From the NCBI GenBank assembly GCA_009363875.1, contig CM018680.1, positions 75,333,811 to 75,397,810 on the forward strand: a DNA stretch of 64,000 nt, in the 5' to 3' direction. The notes under the pieces were generated by a model. That model did no database searches and had not been told where the DNA came from. It saw only the letters and a program-made list of their open reading frames with translations. Below are positions 20,401 through 31,224 of the stretch, piece after piece. The stretch is from Mikania micrantha (lineage: Eukaryota; Streptophyta; Magnoliopsida; Asterales; Asteraceae). Numbering within the stretch: the stretch's first letter is position 1; every line of letters starts with the position of its first letter. The translations under genes and the position numbers were made by a program.

Positions 20401-22969
20401 AGCAATGGCAAATGTTACTGGAGGGTTTTCTTTGGCTGTCCTGCATATATTATAATCTCCATTAGTATCTCAACACACACACACACACATAATGATGTTC
20501 AATTAAGAACTAAAAAAAAATATTTATAGCTACATGTTTCAAGAGCATAATTATAACTTCTCTTTACTTTAAAAGAAAATTATTTTTATACCCCTTAAAT
20601 ATTGTGATTATAAATGGTTCTTTTTAGTTCTCAATAACTTGTTGGTCCTAAATTCCTAATATTAATGCATCCCTGTATATATTTATATGGAGGGCCCAAA
20701 TAAAATTTAAGGGTTTCTCTTTAAGATTGGGTTTTTCTCTTTAAGATTGATATCCATGAGAACCAGTATCAAAAACTCATGGGACCCAACCAATGACAGG
20801 GTTTGAGGGTTTTCTCTTTAAGATTGATTGATAGACATGAGAACCAATATCAAAAACTCATGGGACCCAACCAATAACCCTGCTAAACCATGGGACCAGG
20901 TAAAGGGATTAAGGCAGGAAACCAGTGGAAGTTGGATATGTAATGTTACATAAAGAACACTTCATGGATGATGTTATATGATGTCAAGTCAGAAATTGGA
21001 ACCCTAAACTTACTTGTGATGCAGAAGAACACCAGAGACTCCATCTTCACCTCTATTAATCGAAGATGTAAATGTGAATAAAGGAAGAAATATAGCAGAA
21101 TGCTGATAAATAAGTTGATTAAACTCACATGAAAGGCTCATTGACATGATCTCCTGAAAAATGTGATGTTCCTCCAATCGAATTCTGCATAAAATTATCA
21201 AAATACCTTATCCTAATATGATAGAATTTCTATTAAATCTTCTAATCGTGTAAATACTATAGCGGGATCAAACATACCGCCCATGTGAAAAGAAGGCTGA
21301 CTTGTGCCCTTTCTTTCCCTGTGTTCACCAACTAACAAAAAAAATAAAAGAAATCTGAATCCTTAAAACCTCTTTCATATGACCAAAGAATTACAATAAA
21401 GTTTAGAGTTGTATACCGTGTAAACAAATACAGTAGTAGGAAGACTACTATCACGGTAATTATGAGGTAAAAAAGGTGAAATTTGGCGACATGACACTTT
21501 AAGTTCAGGGTCAGGTTCACCATCATAAATTGTCCATGCTCTGGGAAATAGCGCATGGTATGTGGAATTATGACCATTTAAATTCCATCCCCATGACAAT
21601 AAACCTTGATCTACTCTGCATTAAATACATTTACATATAGCCATTACCTTAAACTATCAAAAAATAAAGGTTTGTATGCATTTGTGTTGTATTCTTACCC
21701 CGTCCAATTGTGTTGACCTGGTGATAAAACTGATGCATATTTTTTACTCCCACCATCTCGTGATATAAAAATCTGAATTCAAAATATAGATCATTAGGAA
21801 CAAACAAACAAACATATCTAATCAAGTCACACTAATCAGGAGTGTAGATCATTAGAAGTGTATGAATCAATTTATGAAAACATTACAGAAATGAGAAGAC
21901 AAATAAAATTATTAGTTATACAGGAGAGACATTTACAGAGAATTGATTGGCCATCATGGGAGAAGGCTCACAAGCACCAGGAATGATTTGAAATTGCCTA
22001 AATTCTCCTCTAAACCCTCTGGTTATGCTGCCACTTCTGAAAAGACAACGTAATGAAACACATCAGGCAAGGGTGATCCGGTGATGCTGTAAATCATAAA
22101 CGAAGCCAGTGTTTGCTTATAACTTACCCCATCCCACCAAGCGGAACCCCTTGGGTGGCTGATGGTTTGCCTTCACGATTAAAAGGATCAATAGGTGCTC
22201 TCTGTAAAATAAAAGTTAATTGCTACTTCAATAAATATAACACATAACAAACACAATATGATGTAAAGAATAATAAAAACCCATCAGGTATTGTGTATGA
22301 TGAATCAACTATTTATAGGTGTACAACAAGGATAATAACAATGAAAACCAAATTAACTTATCTCCATATTACTAGAAAAATTATTATAATAAACCCTAAC
22401 CAATATATTTTCTGTAATTATGATTCAATAGCAAATAGAGTTGTAAGAGTTGGACTTACCCTTCCATGAGAGGCCTCTTCCCTTACATATGACCACAATC
22501 GTATACCAAGACCAATCTGCATTTGATATTAAGTTCAAGGTTATTATGAATAATAAGTTAGTTAATATTAACAAAGATTACAAAGTTACCATTTTTAAAG
22601 CTTCCATGAAGGTAACACTAAATTCTTTGAGAATACCAGCATGGCTATTTAATTTTCTTCTCCATGCCTGTTCTGGCGGTGCACCACTATCAAAATCAAG
22701 CTGCAGACAACAATTTGAAATCATAAACACTACCATGCAATCATATCACCTGCTCATCTTTTAGTTTCAACAACAATCAAGAACAAAATCTAACAAAATC
22801 AAGAACAAACATCTATGGCCAAGATTCGTGGAACTCATAAAAACGAAAAATAAATATAAAGTAAAGAAGATGAAATTGAAGAACTCACCAGTTGCAGAGT
22901 AGTTCGGTTAACATATTCTTCAGGAGGCCATGAATCCTTTCTATGATGGAAAATATTCTTTTTACCCAT
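17455..22969 (-). CDS. Non-lysosomal glucosylceramidase (GH116, GBA2-like), 17 exons
   Basis: GH116 enzymes hydrolyse glucosylceramide to glucose and ceramide. Hand-spliced exons on the minus strand: 22969-22889, 22700-22590, 22516-22460, 22201-22128, 22036-21937, 21772-21699, 21615-21417, 21331-21278, 21184-21129, 21052-21014, 20440-20299, 20083-19899, 19778-19711, 19626-19554, 19332-19271, 19023-17802, 17716-17455. All introns are GT-AG and phases agree throughout, giving 2859 nt, 952 residues plus TAA, the usual length for plant orthologues. The start ATG precedes KKNIFHHRKDSWPPEEYV, matching the conserved N-terminus. LFNELYFLVAGGTVW holds the presumed nucleophile Glu446, and FPDQTYDTWTVHG (about 682-694) holds the presumed acid/base Asp (684 or 688, from family knowledge). 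An acidic low-complexity insert lies at about 479-533. No frameshift or stop was seen. This is the only intact host gene in the window. Confidence 0.96.
20732..20880. repeat. Tandem duplication inside a glucosylceramidase intron
   Basis: Two units of about 78 bp sharing TTCTCTTTAAGATTGAT, ATGAGAACCA and AAAAACTCATGGGACCCAAC lie in the 573-bp intron between exons 10 and 11 (21013-20441). The copies differ slightly. No exon sequence is affected. Confidence 0.8.
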
Positions 22970-23680
22970 TTTGCCTAAATTTATATTTTCAACTACACAA
23001 TCACAGAATCTCGATCTACCCTTTCTACCATGGAAGATTGAAAGATAAACTCAGCTTCTGTTTCGTCAATGAAGATAGCCGGTCAAACTTCAATTCTAAA
23101 CACAGTCTCCAAAGTTGACCAACAGAAAATCATACAGAATTGTTCAAAACCTCAAATGACGATTAGGGTTTGCCGGAGTTCCGACTGTTAACTGCACCGG
23201 CAATCAAAACGAACGATTGTGAAGTAACCAGTAATCTATCAAATTGACGAAACTTGATTCAACTACTCTTGAAATCAGATGAAGTTTTGAGATAGATCAG
23301 ATCGAGTTTGAAGGTACAGAATTTGAGCAAGATATCGATCGAGATGATGAGTTAGCAAGATCCTGCAAGTCGGTTGAAGAATGATGCGGAATTGGTGGTG
23401 CAAGATGGAAAAATAGGTCTCAAATGGCGGTATGACGATGCATACGGTCTTCTTTGAATCAAAATGTACAAATCTGGTTGCAATTTTGAATAGAAAATTG
23501 GGGGTCAGATTTTGCTGTGAATATTTGACATGAAGAAATGAAGAATAATGGTTTGGAGAGGGAACAAAGTGTAGCAGTTGTTAATAAGTTAAAAACAACC
23601 ACCCAAAAAAAAAAAAAAAAAAAAAAAAGGTTTGGTTGAAGCCGAGAAAGAAACCAAGGCATTTATAAATTGTGAGTATT
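22970..23680 (-). promoter_or_regulatory. 5' flank of the glucosylceramidase gene (5' UTR and possible promoter)
   Basis: The sequence upstream of the start codon holds no alternative in-frame extension with family similarity. A TTTATAAAT motif at 23660-23670 (minus strand) could be a TATA element, with a 24-base A tract (23605-23628) just downstream of it. A TTTAG just before the start codon could be a 5'-UTR intron acceptor. All of this is tentative; only the start codon is well supported. Confidence 0.3.
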
Positions 23681-23928
23681 GGGAAAAAAAAATAATAAGT
23701 AAACAAATTTTCGATTTCGTTGCTTGCCTTTGATGGAATCGACGGGTTATAATAAGCGTAACGATGTTTTAATGTCACAAAACGTAAATTGAATGCACTA
23801 TGATGTATGTATGTTATGTTATTATGTTATAGTATAACAATTTTGAAAAAGTTATTAAACATAATAAATATAAGAAAAGTTAAAACGACATCATGTGATG
23901 TGATATGTTTACGAAATTTATTATGCAT

Positions 23929-24862
23929 GTTTTTTTTTGAACGTCCAAATAATTAACTGCCGGGTACTTCGTACGCGGCCTCTAGTGGTTAAAGGATGCC
24001 CAAGCTGCTAGGGGTGAGCAAACTTCGGATCTAGACCCACGATACCCGCAAAACTCGTTGGAACTGACCCGTTGAGACCCAGTTTTAGTGTATTAGGGTC
24101 GGGTCTTGGTTCTTAAAATTCCTTTAACTTTGGGTCTCGGGTCGGGTATATACCCGTTATTTAAATCACGACCCGTGAGACCCGTTAAACTTAAAAAACC
24201 CTAATAATATAATTAACATACTATTATGCTATATAGTATATGCGGCTGCTTTTTGTTTCAAACTTTCAAGCTGATCGCACTTCACGTGAATCACGTATTT
24301 TGCCTTCTACTTCTTCGATTTCAAGATCAACTGATCAACAATGGAAACTCCTCAAAACTTGAATGGATCATCATCATTGATTTTTTTATTGCTAACCATT
24401 GTTTTTTACTTTTTTAGATGTTTTTGATAAGAACGGTCACTCGGGAATAAGGAAGTGTTAAGGCATATAATTGCTAGTTGGAATAAATCATTATTTATTT
24501 TTAAGTTTTTATTGCATTAGAGTTTTAGAATTTGAAGCAATTAGGTAACACGGGTCTAGAGTTTTAGAACCAAGAACCGACCCGTCCAGACCCGCTCAGA
24601 ACCGGACCCGATATTTTTTTACCAATTCGGGGTCTCGGGTATTGATATTATGATTCGTCGGGTCGCGGGTCGGGTCGGGTAAACGTGGGTCGGGTAAGGT
24701 CTTACCCGTTTGCACACCCCTACCCGAAGAAAACCCGACTCAAGCACCTGCCCAAAGTCACGACGGTGAAAGGTCGGTAAAACCGGGTTGGATCAAAAAT
24801 CGAACCCAAGACCTGGGTCTTCCATCACTTTCCACATACCTTCATCTTACCACTAGAACAAG
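23929..24862 (-). repeat. tRNA-derived SINE interrupted by a TIR element
   Basis: On the minus strand the head contains CTAGTGGTAAGATG (A-box-like) and TTGGGTTCGATTTTTGATCC (B box). The tail, TTTGGACGTTCAAAAAAAA, lies at 23929-23950 and matches the family B ending. A TIR element (24009-24722) sits between tail and body. No convincing TSD was identified, so the outer limits are approximate. Confidence 0.6.
24009..24722. mobile_element. TIR element with GGGTCGGG-rich interior
   Basis: The ends TAGGGGTGAGCAAAC and (complement) TAGGGGTGTGCAAAC are 15-bp inverted repeats with one mismatch. The interior carries many GACCCGTT/GGGTCGGGT motifs in both orientations and an AT-rich centre. No clear 8-bp TSD was found, so superfamily (probably hAT) is inferred from TIR style only. 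A 63-residue ORF at 24226-24417 shows no recognisable similarity. Confidence 0.65.
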
Positions 24863-25143
24863 ACATCATTGGTATCATGCATTTTAAATTGATACATTAA
24901 CATGATTATGTACATAAAAGAAACGTTTAAAGTTATAGTAACTTGGTTATAAAGATCGAAACATAGATAAAGCAATTATATAATACTACAAATGTTATTT
25001 AATTGATGTTAGTTTCATTTTTAATGATTCAAGTGTGTAACCATTTGTCGATATAAGCCATGATTATGTTTATTTTTTTAGATTATTAAATGAAATGTAT
25101 TAAAGAAAAAAAGACCACTAGCGAATACAAATATTAAAAAAGA

Positions 25144-25563
25144 GGTGTTCAAAAAAATCGAAAACCGAACCGTATTTGTAACTAAAAAAGCGAATTTTGA
25201 ATTTGGTTTTTGGTTCTTTTTCCAATCATATCCGAGTTCCAAATTAGGTTCTTAATCGTATCCGAGTTTCGGTTTTCGGTTCCATTTTAGTTTGAATTTG
25301 GTTTGTTCGGTTTATTCAATTAACCGAATAAACCTAATTCAGATTTAAAATTATTATTTTATAAACACTATATAAGATAAAATTCGATTTATTCGGTTTT
25401 TAACAGGTTTATTTGGTTGAATTCGGTTTGTAATCGGTTTATTTGTTTTTTAATCAGTTTATTCGGTTTGTTTGGTATTAACCAAAACTGAACCGAACCA
25501 CTTCTCGACTTTGGTTCGGTTTTCGGATAGAATGAAACCTGTTAAATCAAATCAATGAACACC
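25144..25563. mobile_element. Probable MITE rich in TTCGGTTTTCGG motifs
   Basis: The left end GGTGTTCAAAAAAATCG and the right end ...CAAATCAATGAACACC share a short inverted repeat (GGTGTTCA). The interior has many CGGTTTATTCGG/AACCGAAC repeats in both orientations and no coding capacity. No TSD was resolved. Confidence 0.5.
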
Positions 25564-27643
25564 ATTGATTTAACTGACATAAAAATAACTTCTTATGTTT
25601 TATAGGGAATTACTTTTTGTAAATATTAAACCGTGTTTTTATAAATAGTTTCTTTTCGTTATCTATAACTTGTTGGTTTTCGTTTAAATGAATCTCTGTA
25701 TACACGTATAGGTCAAAAACATTGTGCCCCCTAAAAAAATGGGCCTGGGACGTGGGTCGGGTGTCACACCCCAAAATTCTCACGTGCGGTGTCAGACCGC
25801 GCGGGTGTGACGTGGTCAGGATCATAGCTCTCGGTCATATAAAACGACTCTATATGAGTTACACAAACATACAATTTTGTAATTCAAACAAGTTTCATAA
25901 GTTTGCAGCGGAATAGTTTAATGTTAAAGCAGCGGAAAGTAAGTATATCAGACACTACATATTTAATATTGTTTCATGTCACACAATTTTAGATAAAAGC
26001 CTAGGACAAGAGTCTAAATGAAATGCAGACTCCTCGGTGCATCTCCTTGTGCATCCTAGCTTGTGTTTCATCAATTACTTGAGAATACATGCGAAAACGT
26101 ATCAACATAAAGTTAGTGAGTTCACAGGTTTAGACAGTAGTAAACAGTAAGACAGACATATACTGGGTATTTAAGTTGTTTGTTGGATCTACGATCCGGA
26201 GTGTGTCAGTTCATCTTATCGAAACTCGATTGTTTCCTTTGCCTACCCGGGTCATCGCGGAACCCAGCGTAAACATCGATACTACACTCGTCGTGACCTC
26301 CAGTCACAGTTGTTGTCGAGTGGGGCTAGTCAAACACAGTAGTACTACATAATAACGACTCGTTTGTTACAGAACTAACGGTAAGGATATGTGAGGTCTT
26401 GTTGCGATAATAGTTACACTCAAAATGGTTTTACAACATACAGTCATATATCTAAAACAGTTGCATAGTATTTTCACCCCAAGAGTTTAACAAAACAGTT
26501 AAAGAGTAAAAGTGGGGCTGTAAACTCACCTGAGTTTAGTAGTGCATTCTTCACGTGAACGGTTTCGTGGGCCTTTAGCGGTTACCTATATCACATAAAT
26601 GTTATGAGTTTGTGTTCACATTCGTGTAGGTCTCACAGGACCATGTTCGTGTCCAAAAAACTCTAAGTTGTTATGTGGGTCGTGTTGACCGTGTTTCACA
26701 TAACGACCCGTTGGTGACGTGTTTAGTTCAAGTGATCGTTTTACGTGCGGTCAGTGTCGTGTGATGTGTGTGAGTGCATAATATGCATCCGTGGGATAAC
26801 TTACAATTTATAGTAAGTTTCCATTTTAGGAAAGTTTCCATATTAAGCAAGTCATACAAGAAATCACTTTCCGTTTATTCTAGCATGCATAGTTAACCTA
26901 CATGATCCTATTATCACGTAGCACATAGTCAAATAATCACTTTTATCGCTTTTCACCTACTTCATTGATTAAAGTTACTATTTATAGTAACCTATGTCAA
27001 AACTTTTATTTTGACAATTCTATTTCATCAATAATTCCTATCATTAATATATCAATCCAAATAATCATGTTAAACATACAAATCATATCATGTTTATCAT
27101 CCTTTAACCGTTTGCATCTCAAAAGTTACTATTTATAGTAATAATGATGCAAATCACATTTTGTAACCATTTTATCAAATCAACACCCAAAAATCATCAT
27201 TTTAATTACAAATTAACATTTTAAACACATGCACATGGTCATTTCATCATCTATTAACATACTTATAAGAATAAAGTTTCTAAAATTAGTAATTTCTTCA
27301 AATAATGCATTTTTGACCATATCAACCATAATGAACCTTGCAAATATCCTTATACATCATCAATACTCATTCACCATCATTCAAAGTCATCTAAAATTTG
27401 TTAGATCTAGCATGCATGTCACTAATATCAAGCATTTCATAGATTTACGACCCAAATCAACAAAACTCATTGTAGATCTTCATAGATCGTTATTGTTAAT
27501 CAAAATCAGTCATAATAACATAAAACCCAGATCATATATCATTCATATTTCGTGCATGCAAAGATTGAATGTGTGCATGTAGGTGCATGACCTTGCATGT
27601 GTGTGTATAGGTGATTTTAGGCCAAAATGAACATGGATCTCCT

Positions 27644-28899
27644 TGTAACATCCTAGGCAAATCCCACATCGGCCGTGAACGGGAAAGATTCCTGGCTCAT
27701 AAGTAACGATCCACCTCTAACATCACCAACGCGTTTTCGGCCTAACTGGTTGTGGAGCACATGAAAACTCCACAGTTAAGCGTGCTCGGGCTGCAGCAAT
27801 CCAGGGATGGGTGACCTCCCTGGGAAGTTTTCACCCGGGCAGCCAAAGGCAAAACCGTGAGCTCCGAGTGGGCAAATCGGACAATATTGGTGGTGGACGG
27901 CGCCGGACGTTACAGAATGATATCAGAGACACTCCTGTTTTACACCGGATGGTGGGGCAAACCTCATCGAGGACGATGAGTCCCTAAGGGGGGGTGTATG
28001 TAACATCCTAGGCAAATCCCACATCGACCGTGAACAGGAGAGATTCCTGGCTCATAAGTAACGATCCACCTCTAACATCACCAACGCGTTTTCGGCCTAG
28101 CTGGCTGTGGAGCACATGAAAACTTCACAGTTAAGCGTGCTCGGGCTGCAGCAATCTAGGGATGGGTGACCTCCCTGGGAAGTTTTCACCCGGGCAACCG
28201 AAGGCAAAACCGTGAGCTCCGAGTGGGCAAAGCGGACAATATTGGTGGTGGACGGGGCCGGATGTTACAGAATATGTAACATCCTAAGCAAATCCCACAT
28301 CGGCCGTGAACCGGAGAGATTCCTGGCTCATAAGTAACGATCCACCTCTAACATCACCAACGCGTTTTCGGCTTAGCTGGCTGTGGAGCATATAAAAACT
28401 CCACAATTAAGCGTGCTTGGGCTGCAACAATCTAGGGATGGGTGACCTCCTTGGTAAGTTTTCACCCGGGCTACCGAAGGCAAAACCGTGAGCTCCGAGC
28501 GGGCAAAGCGGACAATATTGGTAGTAGACGGGGCCGGATGTTACTGAATGGTATCAGAGACACTCGTGTTCTACACGGGATGGTGGGGCAAACCTCATCG
28601 AGGACGATGAGTCCCTAAGGGGGGTGTATGTAACATCCTAGGCAAATCCCACATCGGCCGTGAACATGAGAGATTCCTGGCTCATAAGTAACGATCCACC
28701 TCTAACATCATCGACGCGTTTTCGGCTTAGCTGGCTGTGGAGCACATGAAAACTCCACAGTTAAGCGTGCTCGGGCTGCAGCAATCTAGGGATGGGTGAC
28801 CTCCCTAGGAAGTTTTCACCCTGGCTGCCGAAGGCAAAACCGTGAGCTCTGAGCGGGCAAAGCGGACAATATTGGTGGTAGACGGGGCCGGATGTTACA
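27644..28899 (+). mobile_element. Cassandra-type TRIM tandem array: four LTRs, two internal regions
   Basis: Four LTRs of exactly 271 bp start TGTAACATCCTAGGCAAATC (CTAAG in the third) and end GTTACA (GTTACT in the third): 27644-27914, 27999-28269, 28275-28545 and 28629-28899. Internal regions of 84 and 83 bp (27915-27998, 28546-28628) begin GAATG(A/G)TATCAGAGACACTC, a tRNA-Met-type primer site, and end in CTAAGGGGG..GTGTA, a polypurine tract. Between LTRs 2 and 3 only GAATA remains. Each LTR carries a 5S rRNA-like segment (GTTAAGCGTGCTCGGGC; GATGGGTGACCTCC). LTRs with 5S sequence and a very short non-coding interior define Cassandra TRIMs. Outer flanks CTCCT and CTACC are an imperfect TSD. 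LTRs differ at several positions, so the array is not brand new. Confidence 0.93.
27764..27840 (+). promoter_or_regulatory. 5S rRNA-derived pol III promoter segment in Cassandra LTR 1 (also in LTRs 2-4)
   Basis: AAACTCCACAGTTAAGCGTG (5S A-box region) is followed by GCAATCCAGGGATGGG and GGATGGGTGACCTCCCTGGG (5S C-box region). The plant 5S rRNA gene has CGCAGTTAAGCGTGCTTGGG and GATGGGTGACCTCCTGGGAA. Equivalent segments lie at 28119-28195, 28395-28471 and 28749-28825. The third has TTAAGCGTGCTTGGGC, closer to genuine 5S. Only part of 5S is present, so this is not a 5S rRNA gene. Confidence 0.88.
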
Positions 28900-29702
28900 C
28901 TACCTTCTTAGAGTTCCATTGAAGCTTTGTTGTTACTGGAACAGCTCTAGATGGATTCAAGAAGACCTGGTATTGCCTCCACAGCAGCTACAAAGAGGTG
29001 TTGGTGATGATTGATGCCTCCAATATCTTCCTTCAAGCTCCAAGCTCTTCAAGAACCTTCAACAATGGCTTCCAGAGGTGAAATGAGGCTGTTAGCAGAG
29101 GTTTTGGGGAATTAAAAATGGCTAGATGGCGTCTGATTGCAAGAAAAATGAGTGTAGTAGGCTAATGATGGTTTTGGGGTTCTCAAGAAGATTTTTCACG
29201 ATTATGAGCTGGCAGGCGTATCGCCTGACGGGTGTCGCTGTGCCTGAGCGTAGCGCGCAGAAGGGTAGGCTTCAGAGGCGCCTCTTGGTCTCGCGCGCAT
29301 CGCCAAGGATGGTGTATTGGATCCGGGCGTAGCGCCTGGGCTCCAGTCAAGCCCAATAGGCCCATTTTTCATGTTTTGGCTCATTTTTCGCGTATTTCTC
29401 GATTACGATCATCGTTTTGAGACTTGTAAACATTGTTTCACTTGTTTTGGGTTCCATAGAGCCTAATTGTTGTGAAATTGGATTTGTGGTTTGTTTATTT
29501 CACCAACGTTCATTATTCAAGACATGTGTGTATGTTTTCCGATAATTCCTCGAATTATATTCTTTTCTGTGTGTGTTTGGACTGTTGTGCCACGTGTCAC
29601 ATTAAATATCACTAGTTCTAGTGTCACGTATGTAATAATAATACAAATTATTATTAAAATAATATAAATGCTGACATGGAAAATACGGGGTGTCACATCG
29701 GG

Positions 29703-31224
29703 TTTGCCCCTCCTCCGGGCCACCCCTGAAGTATATAAAAAAACATGTGAGGTTATGAAGATGTGGTCATAGATAAAAAAAAATGAATAAAAAAACCATC
29801 ACGTACGCTCTTGACTCAATGACGAGTAAAAAATATAGCTTAATAAATATGTATTATAAATATTTATATGTTAGGTTGAAATATTAGAAAATAGAAGGGC
29901 TAGAAGTCACAATATTAGAAGGGCAAGATTAAAACAAAAAACAAAAAACAAAAAACCAGAGGGTAGAAGGTGAAGAAGGTTCGGTTCGATCATGTGACCA
30001 CCACTCAACCAAGTTCATTTTTATTTTTATACCGGAAAATAACATACTTCAAGAAGGGGTGGCCATGAGGACAGTCTTTTTGTTATTACTTTATTGTATT
30101 ATCAAAATTTTATCCTTTAAATTAAGAAAAAAAAACGCTCTTTTGAGCCGAGGTATCTATTGAAGCAACCTCTCGCTCAATTGAGATAGGGGTAATGCTT
30201 GTTTTCATGTCTTCTATAGACTTCACAAAATGTAATTACACTAGATATGTGTTATTGCTGTTTGTTGAATTCAACCGTATAATTCTATATATTTTATCAG
30301 TTAAATTTAGATGCAAATTATTACCACGTTAACCTTTCATGCGAAAGTAGCACATGAATTGTTTGGATTATTTGTTGCATGATTATTTTCTCGGTCATAT
30401 CAAGAAAACATCATTTGTTGCATTATTATTTGTAATGTTTGGATATGATAAAATGTAGCAGATTTTACTCTATCCTTTGAAAACAAATATTGCTTCTTGA
30501 GAGATTCATTGGCGGATTTAAAAGGAGTTGAGGGGTGGCAAGGCCCCCACTCAAAAAAAATATTAATATAAACCTTCTAACAAATACAACTAAAAAGATA
30601 TAATGCCTCCTTGTATTCAAATGTCTATTCAAATGTAGTTAGGTTAGGTTAGTAATTGGAATGCTATCAAAGTATTAGTGATGTGGTGGGTTGGCTGCGG
30701 TATACCCTATATATAAGCACCAATTATACATTGATAGTAGCACCAAAAGCTTGACCATGTAAAGTATTAGTCAATTAAGCTACAAATTCGAGTGAACTAA
30801 AAATTCAGTCAAGAATAATCGACAAATAAATTATTGCTTATATAACATTATCTGGGGAGTATTCAGTTATTCAAATACTTTTGAAGTTAATCTCACCGTT
30901 AGTTGAGTCAACTATCGTTAAATTCAAAACCATCATAACAAGTAAACTAGTTATATACAAATCCGAGAATCCGAGTGTGTTACTCATTCTTATTAAAGTT
31001 CAAATCTCATTTCAAGTTCTAAAACGAATTGTGACTTTAAACTCTCCTAAACTATAAATTAGTGGTATAAATATTGAGTCGCTATCCTATAACTTTAATA
31101 ATTGCAATTCTTATAACACTAAATCAAGAGCCAAAGTTATTAATTTACTATAAAAAAAATCGATAACTAAAAATGATTAAAAAAAAGGTTGAAAGAAACA
31201 ACTAACAATGTTGTCAAAATTACT
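29703..31224. other. AT-rich intergenic DNA with repeat remnants
   Basis: No gene recognised. The segment 30505-30570 (TTGGCGGATTTAAAAGGAG ... AAGGCCCCCAC) resembles an edge of a hAT-like element, but no partner end was found. A SINE remnant lies at 30143-30265. Confidence 0.45.
30143..30265 (+). repeat. Degenerate SINE family A 3' fragment
   Basis: GAGCCGAGGTATCTATTGAAG, CAACCTCTCGCTCAATTGAG, ATAGGGGTAATGCTTG and TGTTATTGCTGTTTGTTG follow the order of the family A 3' domain with many mismatches. The head and the inner hairpin are missing. Confidence 0.5.

Larger units (their letters stand above)
25762..29697 (+). mobile_element. Giant solo LTR, copy 2 (5-bp TSD TCGGG), with a Cassandra array inserted
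   Basis: It starts TGTCACACCCCAAAATTCTC, ends ACGGGGTGTCACA, and is flanked by TCGGG at 25757-25761 and 29698-29702. It is collinear with the copy at 7259-12923 and likewise has no internal retrotransposon genes. Without the 1256-bp Cassandra array it is about 2.7 kb. The first kilobase carries CAGCGGAA motifs, CATATAAAACGACTCTATATG and a segment beginning ACTGGGTAT. The 3' part contains GC-rich AGGCGTATCGCCT inverted repeats (29213-29340). Small ORFs inside are not conserved between the two copies and are rejected as genes. Confidence 0.85.

Noticed and set aside
22970..23440. Upstream coding extension of the glucosylceramidase
   Set aside because: The ATG at 22969 already gives the conserved N-terminus and the upstream frame has no family similarity.
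27764..28825. 5S rRNA genes (four)
   Set aside because: Only the promoter-like half of 5S is similar, and each copy lies in an LTR with a primer site and polypurine tract, so these are Cassandra LTRs.
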